A DNA stretch of 43,907 nt from Lentisphaeria bacterium (GCA_018265615.1 JABLYX010000044.1:1568-45474); one strand, 5' to 3'. Positions 32,762 to 41,607 are shown, numbered from the stretch's first letter. The notes: generated by a model not told the origin, from the letters alone. Numbers and translations are program-made.

Positions 32762-34081
32762 TCAGCTCCACTGCCGGTCGTTGGCCCACTCTTTGTCCCA
32801 TTCGTCCGTCGGGGCCCACGCTTCGGGGAAGTCGCCGTGCAGCTTCTCCCGGACGAGCTCCTCGTTCAGCGCTTCGAAGCCGAGACCCGGCGCCATCGGC
32901 ACATCGATGTATCCGTCACGGATTTCGAGGCGCGGAACGATGAGGTCCGCCCACCACGGCACATCGACCGAATGGACCTCAAGCGCCATGAAGTTCCGGG
33001 TCGCCGCCGCGACATGAACCGCCGCGAGGCAGGCGACCGGGCTCTCCGCCATATGGATCGACATCTGCACGCCGTAATCCTCCGCCATGTCGCCGATCCT
33101 GTGAGTTTCGAGGATGCCCCCTGCGGTCAGAATATCCGGATGGACCATCGCGAGCGCGCCGGACTCCAGCAACGGGCGGAAATTCTCCTTGAGGTAGATG
33201 TCCTCGCCGGTGCCGAGCGGAACCGTGGTCGCCGCCGCCATGCGCCGGTACTGATCGGTCAGCTGCCACGGAACGGGATCCTCCATCCATGCGAGATTGT
33301 ATTTCTCGAGCCGCTTCGCGAGCCTGATGCAATCCTCGACCGGGATGTGGCCGAGGTGGTCGATCGCAATAGGAACCTCATAACCGATCTCGGAGCGGAC
33401 GTCGCCCATGTATCCGTCAAGGTAATCCAGCCCCTTCTCCGTCAGGTGGATGCCGGTGAAGCCGTGCGCCGTGTTGAAGAGGTCGTACGCCTCGCCGCGC
33501 ATCGCGCGCGGATCGATCGAACCGTGCGGCGTTGTAAAAACGCTCTTTTTATACTCGCGCATCTTCTCAAGAAAACCCAGCGGCGCGGAGAGGCACCCCT
33601 CTTTCCCCATCAGGAGCTCGATCCCGAGATCCATCTTGAGGAACGTGTACCCCTGCTCCATGCGGCCGGCGAGCGCCTTGCCCATATCGCGGCCGCCGCC
33701 CTCGGAATCGGTGTCGCAGTAGATGCGGATCCTGTCGCGGAACTTTCCGCCGAGCAGCTGCCAGACCGGCACGCCCCACGCTTTCCCCGCGAGGTCCCAC
33801 AACGCGACTTCGATGCCGCAGACGCCGCCGGCCTGCCGCGAATGGCCGCCGAACTGTTTGATGCGGCGGAAAATCCTGTCTACGTTGCACGGATTCTCAC
33901 CGATGATGCGGCTCTTCAGCATCGCGGCGTAGGTGCGGCTCGAGGCGTCGCGCACCTCGCCGTAGCCGATCAGCCCCTGGTTCGTATAGAGCTTCAGGAG
34001 CGTGCAGCGCTTCGGCGCGCCGTCGATGTCCGCAAAACGCATGTCGGTGATTTTCAGGGTTGATGGATCGATCTTTGCCAT
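32762..34081 (-). CDS. Enolase superfamily acid-sugar dehydratase
   Basis: 439 residues of the mandelate racemase/muconate lactonising group. The first domain ends in GIEVALWDLAGKAWGVPVW. Metal ligands are Asp in VPIAIDHLGH, Glu in LAWMEDPVPW and Glu in LGTGEDIY; a His follows in MSIHMAESP. It would abstract the alpha proton of a carboxylated sugar and dehydrate it. The substrate could be mannonate, galactonate, xylonate or another aldonate; the motifs do not single one out. It lies 21 nt after the IclR gene and 14 nt before the GH113-like gene. Confidence 0.88.
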   Translation of the reverse strand: MAKIDPSTLKITDMRFADIDGAPKRCTLLKLYTNQGLIGYGEVRDASSRTYAAMLKSRIIGENPCNVDRIFRRIKQFGGHSRQAGGVCGIEVALWDLAGKAWGVPVWQLLGGKFRDRIRIYCDTDSEGGGRDMGKALAGRMEQGYTFLKMDLGIELLMGKEGCLSAPLGFLEKMREYKKSVFTTPHGSIDPRAMRGEAYDLFNTAHGFTGIHLTEKGLDYLDGYMGDVRSEIGYEVPIAIDHLGHIPVEDCIRLAKRLEKYNLAWMEDPVPWQLTDQYRRMAAATTVPLGTGEDIYLKENFRPLLESGALAMVHPDILTAGGILETHRIGDMAEDYGVQMSIHMAESPVACLAAVHVAAATRNFMALEVHSVDVPWWADLIVPRLEIRDGYIDVPMAPGLGFEALNEELVREKLHGDFPEAWAPTDEWDKEWANDRQWS

Positions 34082-34102
34082 GGTGTCACTCTTCCCGTTT
34101 AT

Positions 34103-34852
34103 TCATGAATTGTAAATGCATTCGCACTTTTTCGCGCATTCAAGCAGCGTTCCGGCGACCGCCGGGAGCCGCTCTTCGCTGAAATCCTCGTCGTAACCGA
34201 GCAGCGTCAACGCCGCGACCACCCTGTCCTCCGCATCGCGGACCGGCGCGGACATCGCATCGACCCGCCAGCGGTTGCGGCCGCGGTTGAAGCAGTAGCC
34301 GTCGCGCCGGATCGCCGCCACGCCGTCGCGCAACAGCTGCACCGCATCCGCCACGCACGTTTCATCGGCGCAGGCGCGCGCAAGTTTCTCGGCCTCCGCC
34401 GCCGGAGCCGACGCAAGCAGCGCCGCCCCGACCGACCCCTCGGCAACCGGAAACCGCACGCCGATCCGCCCCGAAACCGCCATCGGGCGCGGAGACTCTG
34501 CGCGCAGCAGCGGAATCTGGAACTCCCCCTGCCGTACCGAAAGCTTGCAGCAGAGCCCGGTCGCCTGCGCAAGCTCTTCGAGAACCGGCGTCATCTCCTC
34601 GAAGCGCGCAGTGCCGTCGGTCAGCTTGCGGACCGCGCCGAGCATCCCGAACGAAAGGTCGTAGCGCGTCCCGCCCGTCTTGCGAACCCAGTCCGCTTCG
34701 AGCAGTGTCTGCAGAATGCGGTAGCAGCTGCTCGGCGTGATGTCGAGCTCTGCGGCCAGCTCCGCCTGAGTCATCCCTTCGGCGCAACCGCCGAGCCGGT
34801 TCAGGATCGCCACGGCCTTCTCCACCGCAGGAATCGTGTTCTCACCCGCCAT
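34103..34852 (-). CDS. IclR family transcriptional regulator
   Basis: 249 residues. The winged helix-turn-helix is at about residues 5-65 (MTQAELAAELDITPSSCYRI) and the effector domain at about 80-245, with NRGRNRWRVDAMSAPV near its end. GAGGG lies 4 nt before the ATG. First gene of the seven-gene catabolic operon, so it probably controls its own transcription together with the enzymes. The effector is likely a sugar acid intermediate. Confidence 0.9.
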   Translation of the reverse strand: MAGENTIPAVEKAVAILNRLGGCAEGMTQAELAAELDITPSSCYRILQTLLEADWVRKTGGTRYDLSFGMLGAVRKLTDGTARFEEMTPVLEELAQATGLCCKLSVRQGEFQIPLLRAESPRPMAVSGRIGVRFPVAEGSVGAALLASAPAAEAEKLARACADETCVADAVQLLRDGVAAIRRDGYCFNRGRNRWRVDAMSAPVRDAEDRVVAALTLLGYDEDFSEERLPAVAGTLLECAKKCECIYNS

Positions 34853-34863
34853 TCAACCCTCAT

Positions 34864-34902
34864 ATATTCATATTTGAACATCATATTTTCTATTTTGAAT
34901 AT
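34864..34902 (-). promoter_or_regulatory. Candidate IclR operator (AT-rich inverted repeat)
   Basis: ATATTCA (34864-34870) and TGAATAT (34896-34902) form an inverted repeat, with an inner TTCATATTTGAA dyad. It lies between the predicted transcription start and the IclR start codon, a good place for self-repression. Confidence 0.4.
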
Positions 34903-34931
34903 ATTATACACATTTCCTCATGGAAAGTCAA
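34903..34931 (-). promoter_or_regulatory. Strong sigma70-like promoter of IclR-led operon
   Basis: On the minus strand TTGACT (34931-34926), 17 bp, TATAAT (34908-34903). Transcription start near 34896, about 44 nt before the ATG. Confidence 0.75.
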
Positions 34932-34962
34932 GCCATTTCCGGAAAAACAATGCTCTTTTTTA

Positions 34963-34991
34963 TTGAATAATCGCCGGAACCGGAGTATTTT
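34963..34991 (+). promoter_or_regulatory. Sigma70-like promoter of methyltransferase/MTHFR gene
   Basis: TTGAAT (34963-34968), 17 bp, TATTTT (34986-34991). The start of transcription would be near 34998, 6 nt before an in-frame ATG at 35004 and 42 nt before the preferred ATG at 35040. Confidence 0.6.
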
Positions 34992-35039
34992 ATAGACTTG
35001 TATATGAATCGAAAACACAACCCCCACGGTGAAACCCAT

Positions 35040-36872
35040 ATGAATTGCCTGCAACGCAAGCTTTCGGAGTCGCTGACGATCTTCGACGGCGCGATCGGAA
35101 CCGAGATCTACCGCCGCAACTTCTTCGTGAACGCCTCGTTCGAACAGCTGTCGGTCACGAATCCGGATGTGATTCTCGACATCCACCGCCAATACCTCGA
35201 CGCCGGCGCCGAGGTGCTGACCACGAACACCTTCAACGCGAACACGCGCCGCCTCGGCAAATTCGGCCTCGCCGACCAGACCGCCGCGATCAACCGCGCC
35301 TCGGCCGCGCTCGCGCGCCGCGCGGTCGAAGAAGCGGGCCTCGCCGGGAAAGTGCTCGTCGCCGGGTCCGTCGGGCCGATCGGGGAGCCAGAATCCCCGG
35401 CCGACACGCGCAGCCGCGGTTCGCTCATCGCGGAGCAGCTCGAAGCGCTGGCTCCAGTGACCGACTTCATCATCTTCGAATCGCTGCGGACCACGATCGA
35501 TCTCGCCGCCGCGCTCGAGGCCGTCAGGCAGTTCCCGGAGCTCATCTACATCCTGAGCTTCGCGGTCGACCGCCATGCGGAAAACCACTGCGGCGACGGC
35601 ATCAGCGAATTCGAAAAGCTCGTTTCGACCTTCCCCGGGCCGCGCCCCGCGGCGGTCGGGCTGAACTGCGGCGGCGGGCCGGAGACGACGCTCGCCGAGC
35701 TCGAGGTGCTCGTCAAGAAGACGAAGCTGCCGATCGTCGTTCAGCCGAACGCCGGCCAGCCGCGCGGCGTCGACGGGCGCATGATCTACATGACCAGCGC
35801 CGAATATTTCAGCACCTACGCCAAACGCTATGCGATGCTCGGCGCGGCCGCGATCGGCGGATGCTGCGGAATCACCCCGGCGCATATCCGGGAGCTTGCG
35901 CGCACGATCAAGCCGCTTATGCGGGCGGAAAAGCAGGAGCTGCCGAAAGTCGAGATCACCGAGTGCGAGCTGCCGGAACCGGTTCCGGCGGCCGAACGGT
36001 CGCGCCTCGGCGCGAAGCTCGCGGCCGGCGAATTCGTGACCTCGGTTGAAATCACGCCGCCGCGCGGCTTCGACCTCGCCTCCACCGTCGAGGGGGCGCG
36101 CAAATGCCTCGAAGCGGGCGTCGACGCCGTGAACCTGCCGGACGGCCCGCGCGCGTCGGCCCGCATCTCCCCCGTCGCGGCCGCGATCGCGATCCAGCAG
36201 CAGGTGGGCATCGAAACCGTGCTGCACTGCTGCTGCCGCGACAAAAGCGTGATCGGGCTCCAGGCCGACCTGCTCGGCTGCGCGGGGATGGGGATCAACA
36301 ACATCCTCTTCATCACCGGCGACCCGCCGAAGCTCGGGGACTACCCGTTCAGCTCGGGCGTGTTCGACGTGGATTCGATCGGCCTCGTGAAGATCCAGGC
36401 GCGCATGAACCGCGGCATCGACCTCGGCGGCAAGCCGATCAACGCGCCGACCCGGGCGCTCATCGGCGTCGGGGCGGATCCGAGCGCGATCGATCCGGAG
36501 CGCGAATACCGCCGCATCTGCGAGAAGGTCGAGGCCGGAGCCGATTTCATCATCACGCAGCCGGTCTTTGCGCCGGAGACGCTCTTCGCGTTCCTCAGGC
36601 GCATCGAGCACCTGAAAACCCCGCTCATCGCCGGAATCTGGCCGCTCGTGAGCTACCGCAACGCCGAGTTCATGAAGACCGAGGTTCCGGGCGTGGTGGT
36701 TCCGGATTCGGTCATGAAACGGATGGCCACGGCCAAAACCCGCGACGAACAGCGCGATGCGGGTATCGAAATCGCGCGCGAAAGCATCGAAGCCGTCCGC
36801 GGCCGTGTCCAGGGGATTCAGGTCAGCGCGCCGTTCGGCAACGTCGGGCTCGCGCTGCGGGTGCTGGAGTAA
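35040..36872 (+). CDS. yitJ: Homocysteine S-methyltransferase / methylenetetrahydrofolate reductase fusion
   Basis: 610 residues, about the size of B. subtilis YitJ. Residues 1-290 are the homocysteine methyltransferase domain: FDGAIGTEI, NTFNANTRRL and the zinc Cys residues in LNCGGGPE and GGCCGITPAH. Residues about 320-610 are the MTHFR barrel: EFVTSVEITPPRGFD, CCCRDKS, LFITGDPPKLGDYPF (in parts) and DFIITQPVF. It links methyl-THF formation to methionine synthesis. The start at 35040 matches the domain edge, but no Shine-Dalgarno is seen; ATG 35004 is in frame and almost leaderless. The EEP gene follows after 7 nt. Confidence 0.93.
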   Translation: MNCLQRKLSESLTIFDGAIGTEIYRRNFFVNASFEQLSVTNPDVILDIHRQYLDAGAEVLTTNTFNANTRRLGKFGLADQTAAINRASAALARRAVEEAGLAGKVLVAGSVGPIGEPESPADTRSRGSLIAEQLEALAPVTDFIIFESLRTTIDLAAALEAVRQFPELIYILSFAVDRHAENHCGDGISEFEKLVSTFPGPRPAAVGLNCGGGPETTLAELEVLVKKTKLPIVVQPNAGQPRGVDGRMIYMTSAEYFSTYAKRYAMLGAAAIGGCCGITPAHIRELARTIKPLMRAEKQELPKVEITECELPEPVPAAERSRLGAKLAAGEFVTSVEITPPRGFDLASTVEGARKCLEAGVDAVNLPDGPRASARISPVAAAIAIQQQVGIETVLHCCCRDKSVIGLQADLLGCAGMGINNILFITGDPPKLGDYPFSSGVFDVDSIGLVKIQARMNRGIDLGGKPINAPTRALIGVGADPSAIDPEREYRRICEKVEAGADFIITQPVFAPETLFAFLRRIEHLKTPLIAGIWPLVSYRNAEFMKTEVPGVVVPDSVMKRMATAKTRDEQRDAGIEIARESIEAVRGRVQGIQVSAPFGNVGLALRVLE

Positions 36873-36879
36873 CTCCGCC

Positions 36880-37620
36880 ATGCGGCTGCTCGTCTACAAC
36901 ATCGCGTACGGCACCGGCTGCCCCGGCGGGGAGGCGAAACGCCTGCTCACCGCGCACCGGTATCTGCGGACGAGCGCATTTCACTTCGGCCAGATCGTCG
37001 GGCTCGTGAACGACCTCCAGCCCGATATGATCGGGCTGGTCGAAGCCGACTCCGGCAGCTGGCGCACCGCCGGGCTGAGCCACCCCGACCTCATGGCGCA
37101 AATGCTGAACGAGGTCGCGGAAACCGGGCCGGCCACCGGGTCGAAATACGGCCCCTCCTCATTCCTCAGCCGCTTTCCCTACCTGAAGAGCCAGACCAAC
37201 GCATTGCTGGGCCGCTCCGACGCGGCGGTCAGGACGCACTATTTCCCGTGCGGCACGAAAAAGCTGATCCTGGAACGGGAGTGCGACGGGATCACCGTCT
37301 TCCTCGTGCACCTGGGGCTCACGCGCCGGACCCGTGCGCGCCAGATCGCTTTCCTGCGCGGACTCCTGCCGAAAGACCGTCCGATCGTCCTCGCGGGAGA
37401 TTTCAACACCTTCCGCGGCGAATCGGAGCTCACGGAGCTGGAGGAGGAGCTGGGGCTCATCAACGCGAACGCCTCCCGCGCCGCGACCTATCCGGCCTGG
37501 AAGCCGCTGAAGCAGCTGGACTACATCCTGGTCTCCCGCCGGATTACCGTCGAGCACTTCGAGGTGCTGCCGGTCCTCTACTCCGACCACCTCCCGCTCG
37601 TCGCCGACCTCACCCTCTGA
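36880..37620 (+). CDS. Endonuclease/exonuclease/phosphatase (EEP) family protein
   Basis: 246 residues. The EEP active-site motifs are complete: VYNIAYG (Asn, about 7), IGLVEADSGS (Glu, about 53), FLVHLGL (His), VLAGDFNTF (Asp/Asn) and YSDHLPLVADL (Asp/His at the C-terminus). Such proteins cleave phosphodiesters in DNA, RNA, phospholipids or inositol phosphates. No signal peptide. It is cotranscribed with the methyltransferase fusion; no functional link is evident. Its end is only 13 nt from the convergent AraC gene. Confidence 0.88.
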   Translation: MRLLVYNIAYGTGCPGGEAKRLLTAHRYLRTSAFHFGQIVGLVNDLQPDMIGLVEADSGSWRTAGLSHPDLMAQMLNEVAETGPATGSKYGPSSFLSRFPYLKSQTNALLGRSDAAVRTHYFPCGTKKLILERECDGITVFLVHLGLTRRTRARQIAFLRGLLPKDRPIVLAGDFNTFRGESELTELEEELGLINANASRAATYPAWKPLKQLDYILVSRRITVEHFEVLPVLYSDHLPLVADLTL

Positions 37621-37633
37621 TGCGGGCGCGGCG

Positions 37634-38422
37634 TCACTCCGTATTCACGTGGCCCAGCGTATGCGCGGCGCGGTATTCCGCCGGGGAGAGCCCGAATTCA
37701 CGGCGGAACCTGCGGCGGAAATACGCTACGTCGTTGAACCCGGATTCGAACGCGACCTCCTTCACATTGAGTTTCCCCGCAAGCAGCAGCCGGCAGCCGT
37801 AGCGCAGGCGCGCAAGGTTGATCTCCTCCGTCACCGTGTGCCCCCAGCCGCGGCGGCAGACCCGGTTCAGGTAATCCGCGCTGCAGCGCAGCGCCCCGGC
37901 GAGCGCGGCGGTCGAAAGCGACTCTTCGAAGTGCAGCGCGATATACTCCCGCGCCCGGACCGCAAGCTCGGAGGAGGAGGCCGCGCGGGCCTCTCCGGCC
38001 GGAACCCGTTCCGCCTCGGCCAGCAGCAGCTCGGCCAGCAGATCCGCGGTGTTGCCGGGTCCGGTCTCGCGCAGCTCGGAGAGCAGCAGTTGAAAGTATT
38101 CGCCGGAGCGCTCCGGGCGGGCCGCCGCGCGGCAGGAGTCCATCCCGTCCAGCCGCGCCTTTCTCTCCCGGCTGCGCGGCAGGAAATGGCACCAGAAAAA
38201 AACGAGGCTCCTGCCGTAGGCGGCCAGCCCGCCGTGGCGCAGCCCGGGGCGCAGGAGCAGGTACTCGCCCGGATTCACGGCGAAAAAGTGTTCCTCCTCA
38301 AACATTTCCAGCGTCCCGGACTGTACGAGGATCAGCTCGTAACTGTCAATCACGCGGGTTCCGTGCCGCCCCTTGCCGCGCGAGACGAAGCGGCCGGCAT
38401 GGATCAGTTCAACCGGTTCCAT
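37634..38422 (-). CDS. AraC family transcriptional regulator
   Basis: 262 residues. An N-terminal sensor contains VNPGEYLLLRPGLRHGG. The C-terminal helix-turn-helix pair is LSTAALAGALRCSADYLNRV and VKEVAFESGFNDVAYFRRRF, ending LSPAEYRAAH. GGGGGG lies about 5 nt before the ATG at 38422. Divergent from the GH127 gene, which it probably activates in response to an L-arabinose-containing sugar. A repeated motif in the shared region (38421-38472) is a candidate operator and overlaps this gene's ribosome binding site. Confidence 0.9.
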   Translation of the reverse strand: MEPVELIHAGRFVSRGKGRHGTRVIDSYELILVQSGTLEMFEEEHFFAVNPGEYLLLRPGLRHGGLAAYGRSLVFFWCHFLPRSRERKARLDGMDSCRAAARPERSGEYFQLLLSELRETGPGNTADLLAELLLAEAERVPAGEARAASSSELAVRAREYIALHFEESLSTAALAGALRCSADYLNRVCRRGWGHTVTEEINLARLRYGCRLLLAGKLNVKEVAFESGFNDVAYFRRRFRREFGLSPAEYRAAHTLGHVNTE

Positions 38423-38472
38423 TTATCCCCCCGAAGTCGGAATTGTCTCTCTTTTTATCTAATTTATCCCCC
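38421..38472. promoter_or_regulatory. Candidate AraC operator: paired direct repeat
   Basis: ATTTATCCCCC occurs at 38421-38431 and again at 38462-38472, 41 bp apart (about four helical turns). The second copy abuts the weak -35 position of the GH127 promoter; the first covers the AraC ribosome binding site and start. Confidence 0.5.
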
Positions 38473-38501
38473 TCGCCCCGAAATGCAAGCAGAGGTATAA
38501 T
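38473..38501 (+). promoter_or_regulatory. Activator-type promoter of GH127 gene
   Basis: TATAAT at 38496-38501 is a perfect -10, but the hexamer 17 bp upstream is TCGCCC, far from TTGACA. A good -10 with no -35 next to an AraC gene suggests activator dependence. Confidence 0.5.
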
Positions 38502-38543
38502 ATTTACAGAGCCAATTGTCAAACAACATGGAGAATGCCGGAA

Positions 38544-40412
38544 ATGAACGCCTTTTCCCCCATCGACCCCGCCGCCGTCCGCCTGGACGACCCGGTTTTC
38601 GCCGGGCGCGTCGCAAGCTGCCGCAAATCCACGATTCCGTCCTCGGTCGCCAAATGCAGGGAGACCGGGCGGATCGACTCCTTCCGCCTCGCCTGGAAAG
38701 AGGGCATGCCGAACCGGCCGCACATCTTCTGGGACTCCGATTTCGCAAAGGTGCTTGAGGGCATGGCGCTCGCACTCGCGCAGAATCCGGACGACGCGGA
38801 GCTCGCCGCCGAACTCGACGCATACGTCGACCTCGTCATCTCCGCCCAGCAGCCGGACGGCTACCTGAACACCTATTTCACGCAGGTCGAGCCGGAGAAA
38901 CGCTGGACGAACGTCTTCGACTGGCACGAGCTCTACTGCGCGGGCCACCTGATGGAGGCCGCCGTCGCCCACTTCCGCGCGACCGGGAGCCGGAAATTCC
39001 TCGACGCGCTCCGCCGCTATGCGGACTATATCGCGACGGTCTTCGGAACCGGGCCGGGCAAACTGCACGGCTACCCCGGCCACGAGGAGATCGAACTCGG
39101 CCTCTGCAAACTCGCGGACGCGACCGGCGAAACAAAGTATCTGGAACTCGCGAAATATTTCATCGACGAACGCGGCAGGGAGCCGAACTTCTTCCTCGAG
39201 GAAGCCAAACGGCGCGGAACACGGCTCTATGAGCCGAACCTCGTGAACCGCCAGGCGCACATGCCGGTCCGGGAGCAGGCCGACGCGGTCGGCCATTCGG
39301 TCCGCGCGCTCTATCTCTATATCGGCATGGCCGACGTCGCGATGCGAACCGGAGACTCCGGCCTGCTCGACGCCTGCCGCACGCTGTTCGACAGCGTCGC
39401 AAACAAGCGGATGTACCTCATCGGCGGCTGCGGCTCGACGGCGATCGGGGAAGCGTTCACGGTCGACTGTGACCTGCCGAACGACACCGCCTATGCCGAA
39501 AGCTGCGCCTCGATGGCCTTCGCGCAATTCGCCCGCCGCATGGCCGACGCGACCGGTGAAGCGCGTTATGCGGACGCGATGGAGCAGTCACTTTACAACG
39601 GCTGCCTTTCAGGCATCTCGCTCACCGGGGACAAATTTTTCTATGCGAACCTGCTGACGGTCGACGACACGAGCTTCTTCCACGGCCATATCGCCCGGGA
39701 GCGCCAACCGTGGTTCGACTGCTCCTGCTGCCCGACGAGCTACTGCCGTTTCCTGCCGCAGCTCGGTGGATTCGCCTGGTCGAAGCGCGACGGGGAGCTG
39801 CGCTGCAACATCCCGGCGGCCGGAACCGTCAGAAGCGGAGAAACGGCAATCCGGGTCACTGGAGGATATCCGTACAACGGCAGCGCCGTTTTTGAACTCC
39901 TCTCCGCCGGCAGCCTCACGCTCAGCATCCGCATTCCCTCCTGGTGCCGGAAGTGGAGCGCAAAACTCAACGGGAAAACGATTGAAACTGCGCTGAAAGA
40001 CGGTTACCTGAGCCTGAACCGGAAATGGGAAGCGGGGGACAAGGTCGAACTTGAACTCGCGCTCGCCATCGACGTGGTCCGGGCGAATCCGAAGGTCACG
40101 GCCGACGCCGGAAAAATCGCTCTGATGCGCGGACCGCTGGTCTACGCGCTCGAAAGCACCGACAACGGCCCGGGCGTCAACGACCTGCTGATTCCGGCCG
40201 ATCAGGAATTCACGCTCGGCGAAGCGAAAGGGCTCGACGGGGTCCCGGCCATCGCCGGCGAAGCGCTGCGCGAAACGGATGTCTCCGGCGGAGAACTCTA
40301 CTTCCGCAACCGGACGCCGTCCCGCGAGAAAATCCGCTTCACCGCGATCCCCTACGCCCTGTGGCAGAACCGCGGGAAATCGGAACTCGCGACCTGGCTG
40401 AGAAGCAACTGA
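38544..40412 (+). CDS. GH127 beta-L-arabinofuranosidase-like enzyme
   Basis: 622 residues. The metal/nucleophile site of GH127 is visible: Glu319 and Cys321 in YAESCASMA, and Cys395-Cys396 in FDCSCCPTSY, matching the Glu-x-Cys and Cys-Cys arrangement of bifidobacterial HypBA1, where a zinc-bound Cys is the nucleophile. An (alpha/alpha)6 barrel (about 1-440) is followed by beta-sandwich domains. No signal peptide, so it cleaves imported arabino-oligosaccharides. The start at 38544 has GGAG 10 nt upstream; an ATG at 38535 is too close to it. Divergent AraC regulator at 38422. Confidence 0.9.
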   Translation: MNAFSPIDPAAVRLDDPVFAGRVASCRKSTIPSSVAKCRETGRIDSFRLAWKEGMPNRPHIFWDSDFAKVLEGMALALAQNPDDAELAAELDAYVDLVISAQQPDGYLNTYFTQVEPEKRWTNVFDWHELYCAGHLMEAAVAHFRATGSRKFLDALRRYADYIATVFGTGPGKLHGYPGHEEIELGLCKLADATGETKYLELAKYFIDERGREPNFFLEEAKRRGTRLYEPNLVNRQAHMPVREQADAVGHSVRALYLYIGMADVAMRTGDSGLLDACRTLFDSVANKRMYLIGGCGSTAIGEAFTVDCDLPNDTAYAESCASMAFAQFARRMADATGEARYADAMEQSLYNGCLSGISLTGDKFFYANLLTVDDTSFFHGHIARERQPWFDCSCCPTSYCRFLPQLGGFAWSKRDGELRCNIPAAGTVRSGETAIRVTGGYPYNGSAVFELLSAGSLTLSIRIPSWCRKWSAKLNGKTIETALKDGYLSLNRKWEAGDKVELELALAIDVVRANPKVTADAGKIALMRGPLVYALESTDNGPGVNDLLIPADQEFTLGEAKGLDGVPAIAGEALRETDVSGGELYFRNRTPSREKIRFTAIPYALWQNRGKSELATWLRSN

Positions 40413-40417
40413 AAGCC

Positions 40418-40449
40418 GAAGCGGCCGGGGCGGAAGTCCCGGCCGCTTC
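40418..40449. terminator. Bidirectional terminator hairpin
   Basis: GAAGCGGCCGGG (40418-40429) and CCCGGCCGCTTC (40438-40449) form a perfect 12-bp stem with an 8-nt loop between two convergent genes. There is no clear T tract on either side, but stem strength and position argue for a terminator. Confidence 0.7.
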
Positions 40450-40465
40450 ACACACCCGCCGGCAG

Positions 40466-41569
40466 TTATTCAACTTCCTCGATTTCGTACTGCGCCGTGC
40501 CGCAGCCGAGCTCCTCGAGGTAGCGGACCACCGCATACGGGTCCTTGTGGTGGATGCGCTCGAACAGATGCTGCGTCCGGTCTTCCGACAGATCCCATCC
40601 TTTCGGGAGCGCGTTCGGAATCAGCTCCTCGCGGTCGATCAGGTCGAGCGTGGCCTGTTCGACCGCGACGATATCGCTCCCGGCGAGGATGCCGATATCC
40701 GGAATCAGCCGCGGCGTCGTCATGCCCCAGCAGTCGCAGAAGATCGTCGTATCCATGAGCATGTTGATGAAGAGCCGGCGGTTCCCGGGGAAATGCTCAA
40801 GCAGCTTCGCGCTCGTCATCGCCATCCCTTTCTGGAAATCAAGGTAGCCGCCCGCCGTCATCCGGATCGCTCCGGTCGGGCAGATCAACGCGCAGTGCTG
40901 GCAGAATTTGCAGTCGTGGTAGAAAACCTCGAGCTTGCCGCCGTCATCGAATTTCATCGCGCCGTTCGGGCAGTGCGCGATACAGCTGCCGCAGTGCGTG
41001 CACTTCTCTTCGTCCCAGACGAGTCCGCCCTCAAGCGCGTGCAGCATCTGGCGCATCGCGTCGGTCACGGCCCCCATCGACAGGTTCTTCGAAGCGCCGC
41101 CGAAGCCGCAGACCCCGTGCCCCTTCACATGGGAGAAGTCGAGCAGGACATCCGCTTTCAGGATCGCCCCGGAAAGCTCGATCCTGTCCATTCCGCGGAA
41201 CGGCGGCTCGACCGGAAAGCTCCTGAAATCGGATTCGTCGTCGCCGCAGACCGGCACGATCCGGCAGCCGAACACCTCTTCGGTATAGCCGCGGTCGATC
41301 GCGCCGGCGGCGTCGCGCTTCAGATCCGTCACGAACACCTCCCGGGCCCCGGCCGCCTGCACGGCCCCGACCAGCTTGCGGACGAAGAACGGGTGGATCG
41401 TCGAAAATCCGCCTCCTCCGCCCAGGTGCATTTTCACGGCGACGGAGCGATCCTTCACGATGGATTGCAGCTCCAGCTTCTCCAGCAGCCGAAGGAACTT
41501 GTTGCCGATCGAATTGGCGGGCTCCAGAGTTTTCGGCGCAAAGGAGGCGAACAACAGTCGGGCACTCAT
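40466..41569 (-). CDS. DUF362 domain protein with two 4Fe-4S clusters
   Basis: 367 residues. The N-terminal part is DUF362 (VAVKMHLGGGGG, FSHVKGHGVCGFGGASKNLSM in parts). Two ferredoxin-type motifs follow at about residues 185-240: CTHCGSCIAHCP and CKFCQHCALICP, each able to hold a 4Fe-4S cluster. Such proteins are cytoplasmic and common in anaerobes; the reaction is not known. GAGG lies about 7 nt before the ATG. The promoter at 41608-41636 is the most consensus-like one in the window, which suggests steady expression. Confidence 0.9.
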   Translation of the reverse strand: MSARLLFASFAPKTLEPANSIGNKFLRLLEKLELQSIVKDRSVAVKMHLGGGGGFSTIHPFFVRKLVGAVQAAGAREVFVTDLKRDAAGAIDRGYTEEVFGCRIVPVCGDDESDFRSFPVEPPFRGMDRIELSGAILKADVLLDFSHVKGHGVCGFGGASKNLSMGAVTDAMRQMLHALEGGLVWDEEKCTHCGSCIAHCPNGAMKFDDGGKLEVFYHDCKFCQHCALICPTGAIRMTAGGYLDFQKGMAMTSAKLLEHFPGNRRLFINMLMDTTIFCDCWGMTTPRLIPDIGILAGSDIVAVEQATLDLIDREELIPNALPKGWDLSEDRTQHLFERIHHKDPYAVVRYLEELGCGTAQYEIEEVE

Positions 41570-41607
41570 TTGATTCCTCGCATCTTTGTGATATAGTATG
41601 GTGATAT

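Noticed and set aside
34890..36881. Minus-strand open frame of about 660 codons
   Set aside because: It is exactly antisense to the methyltransferase/MTHFR fusion, is rich in Arg/Asp/His typical of mirror frames in GC-biased genes, and shows no domain.
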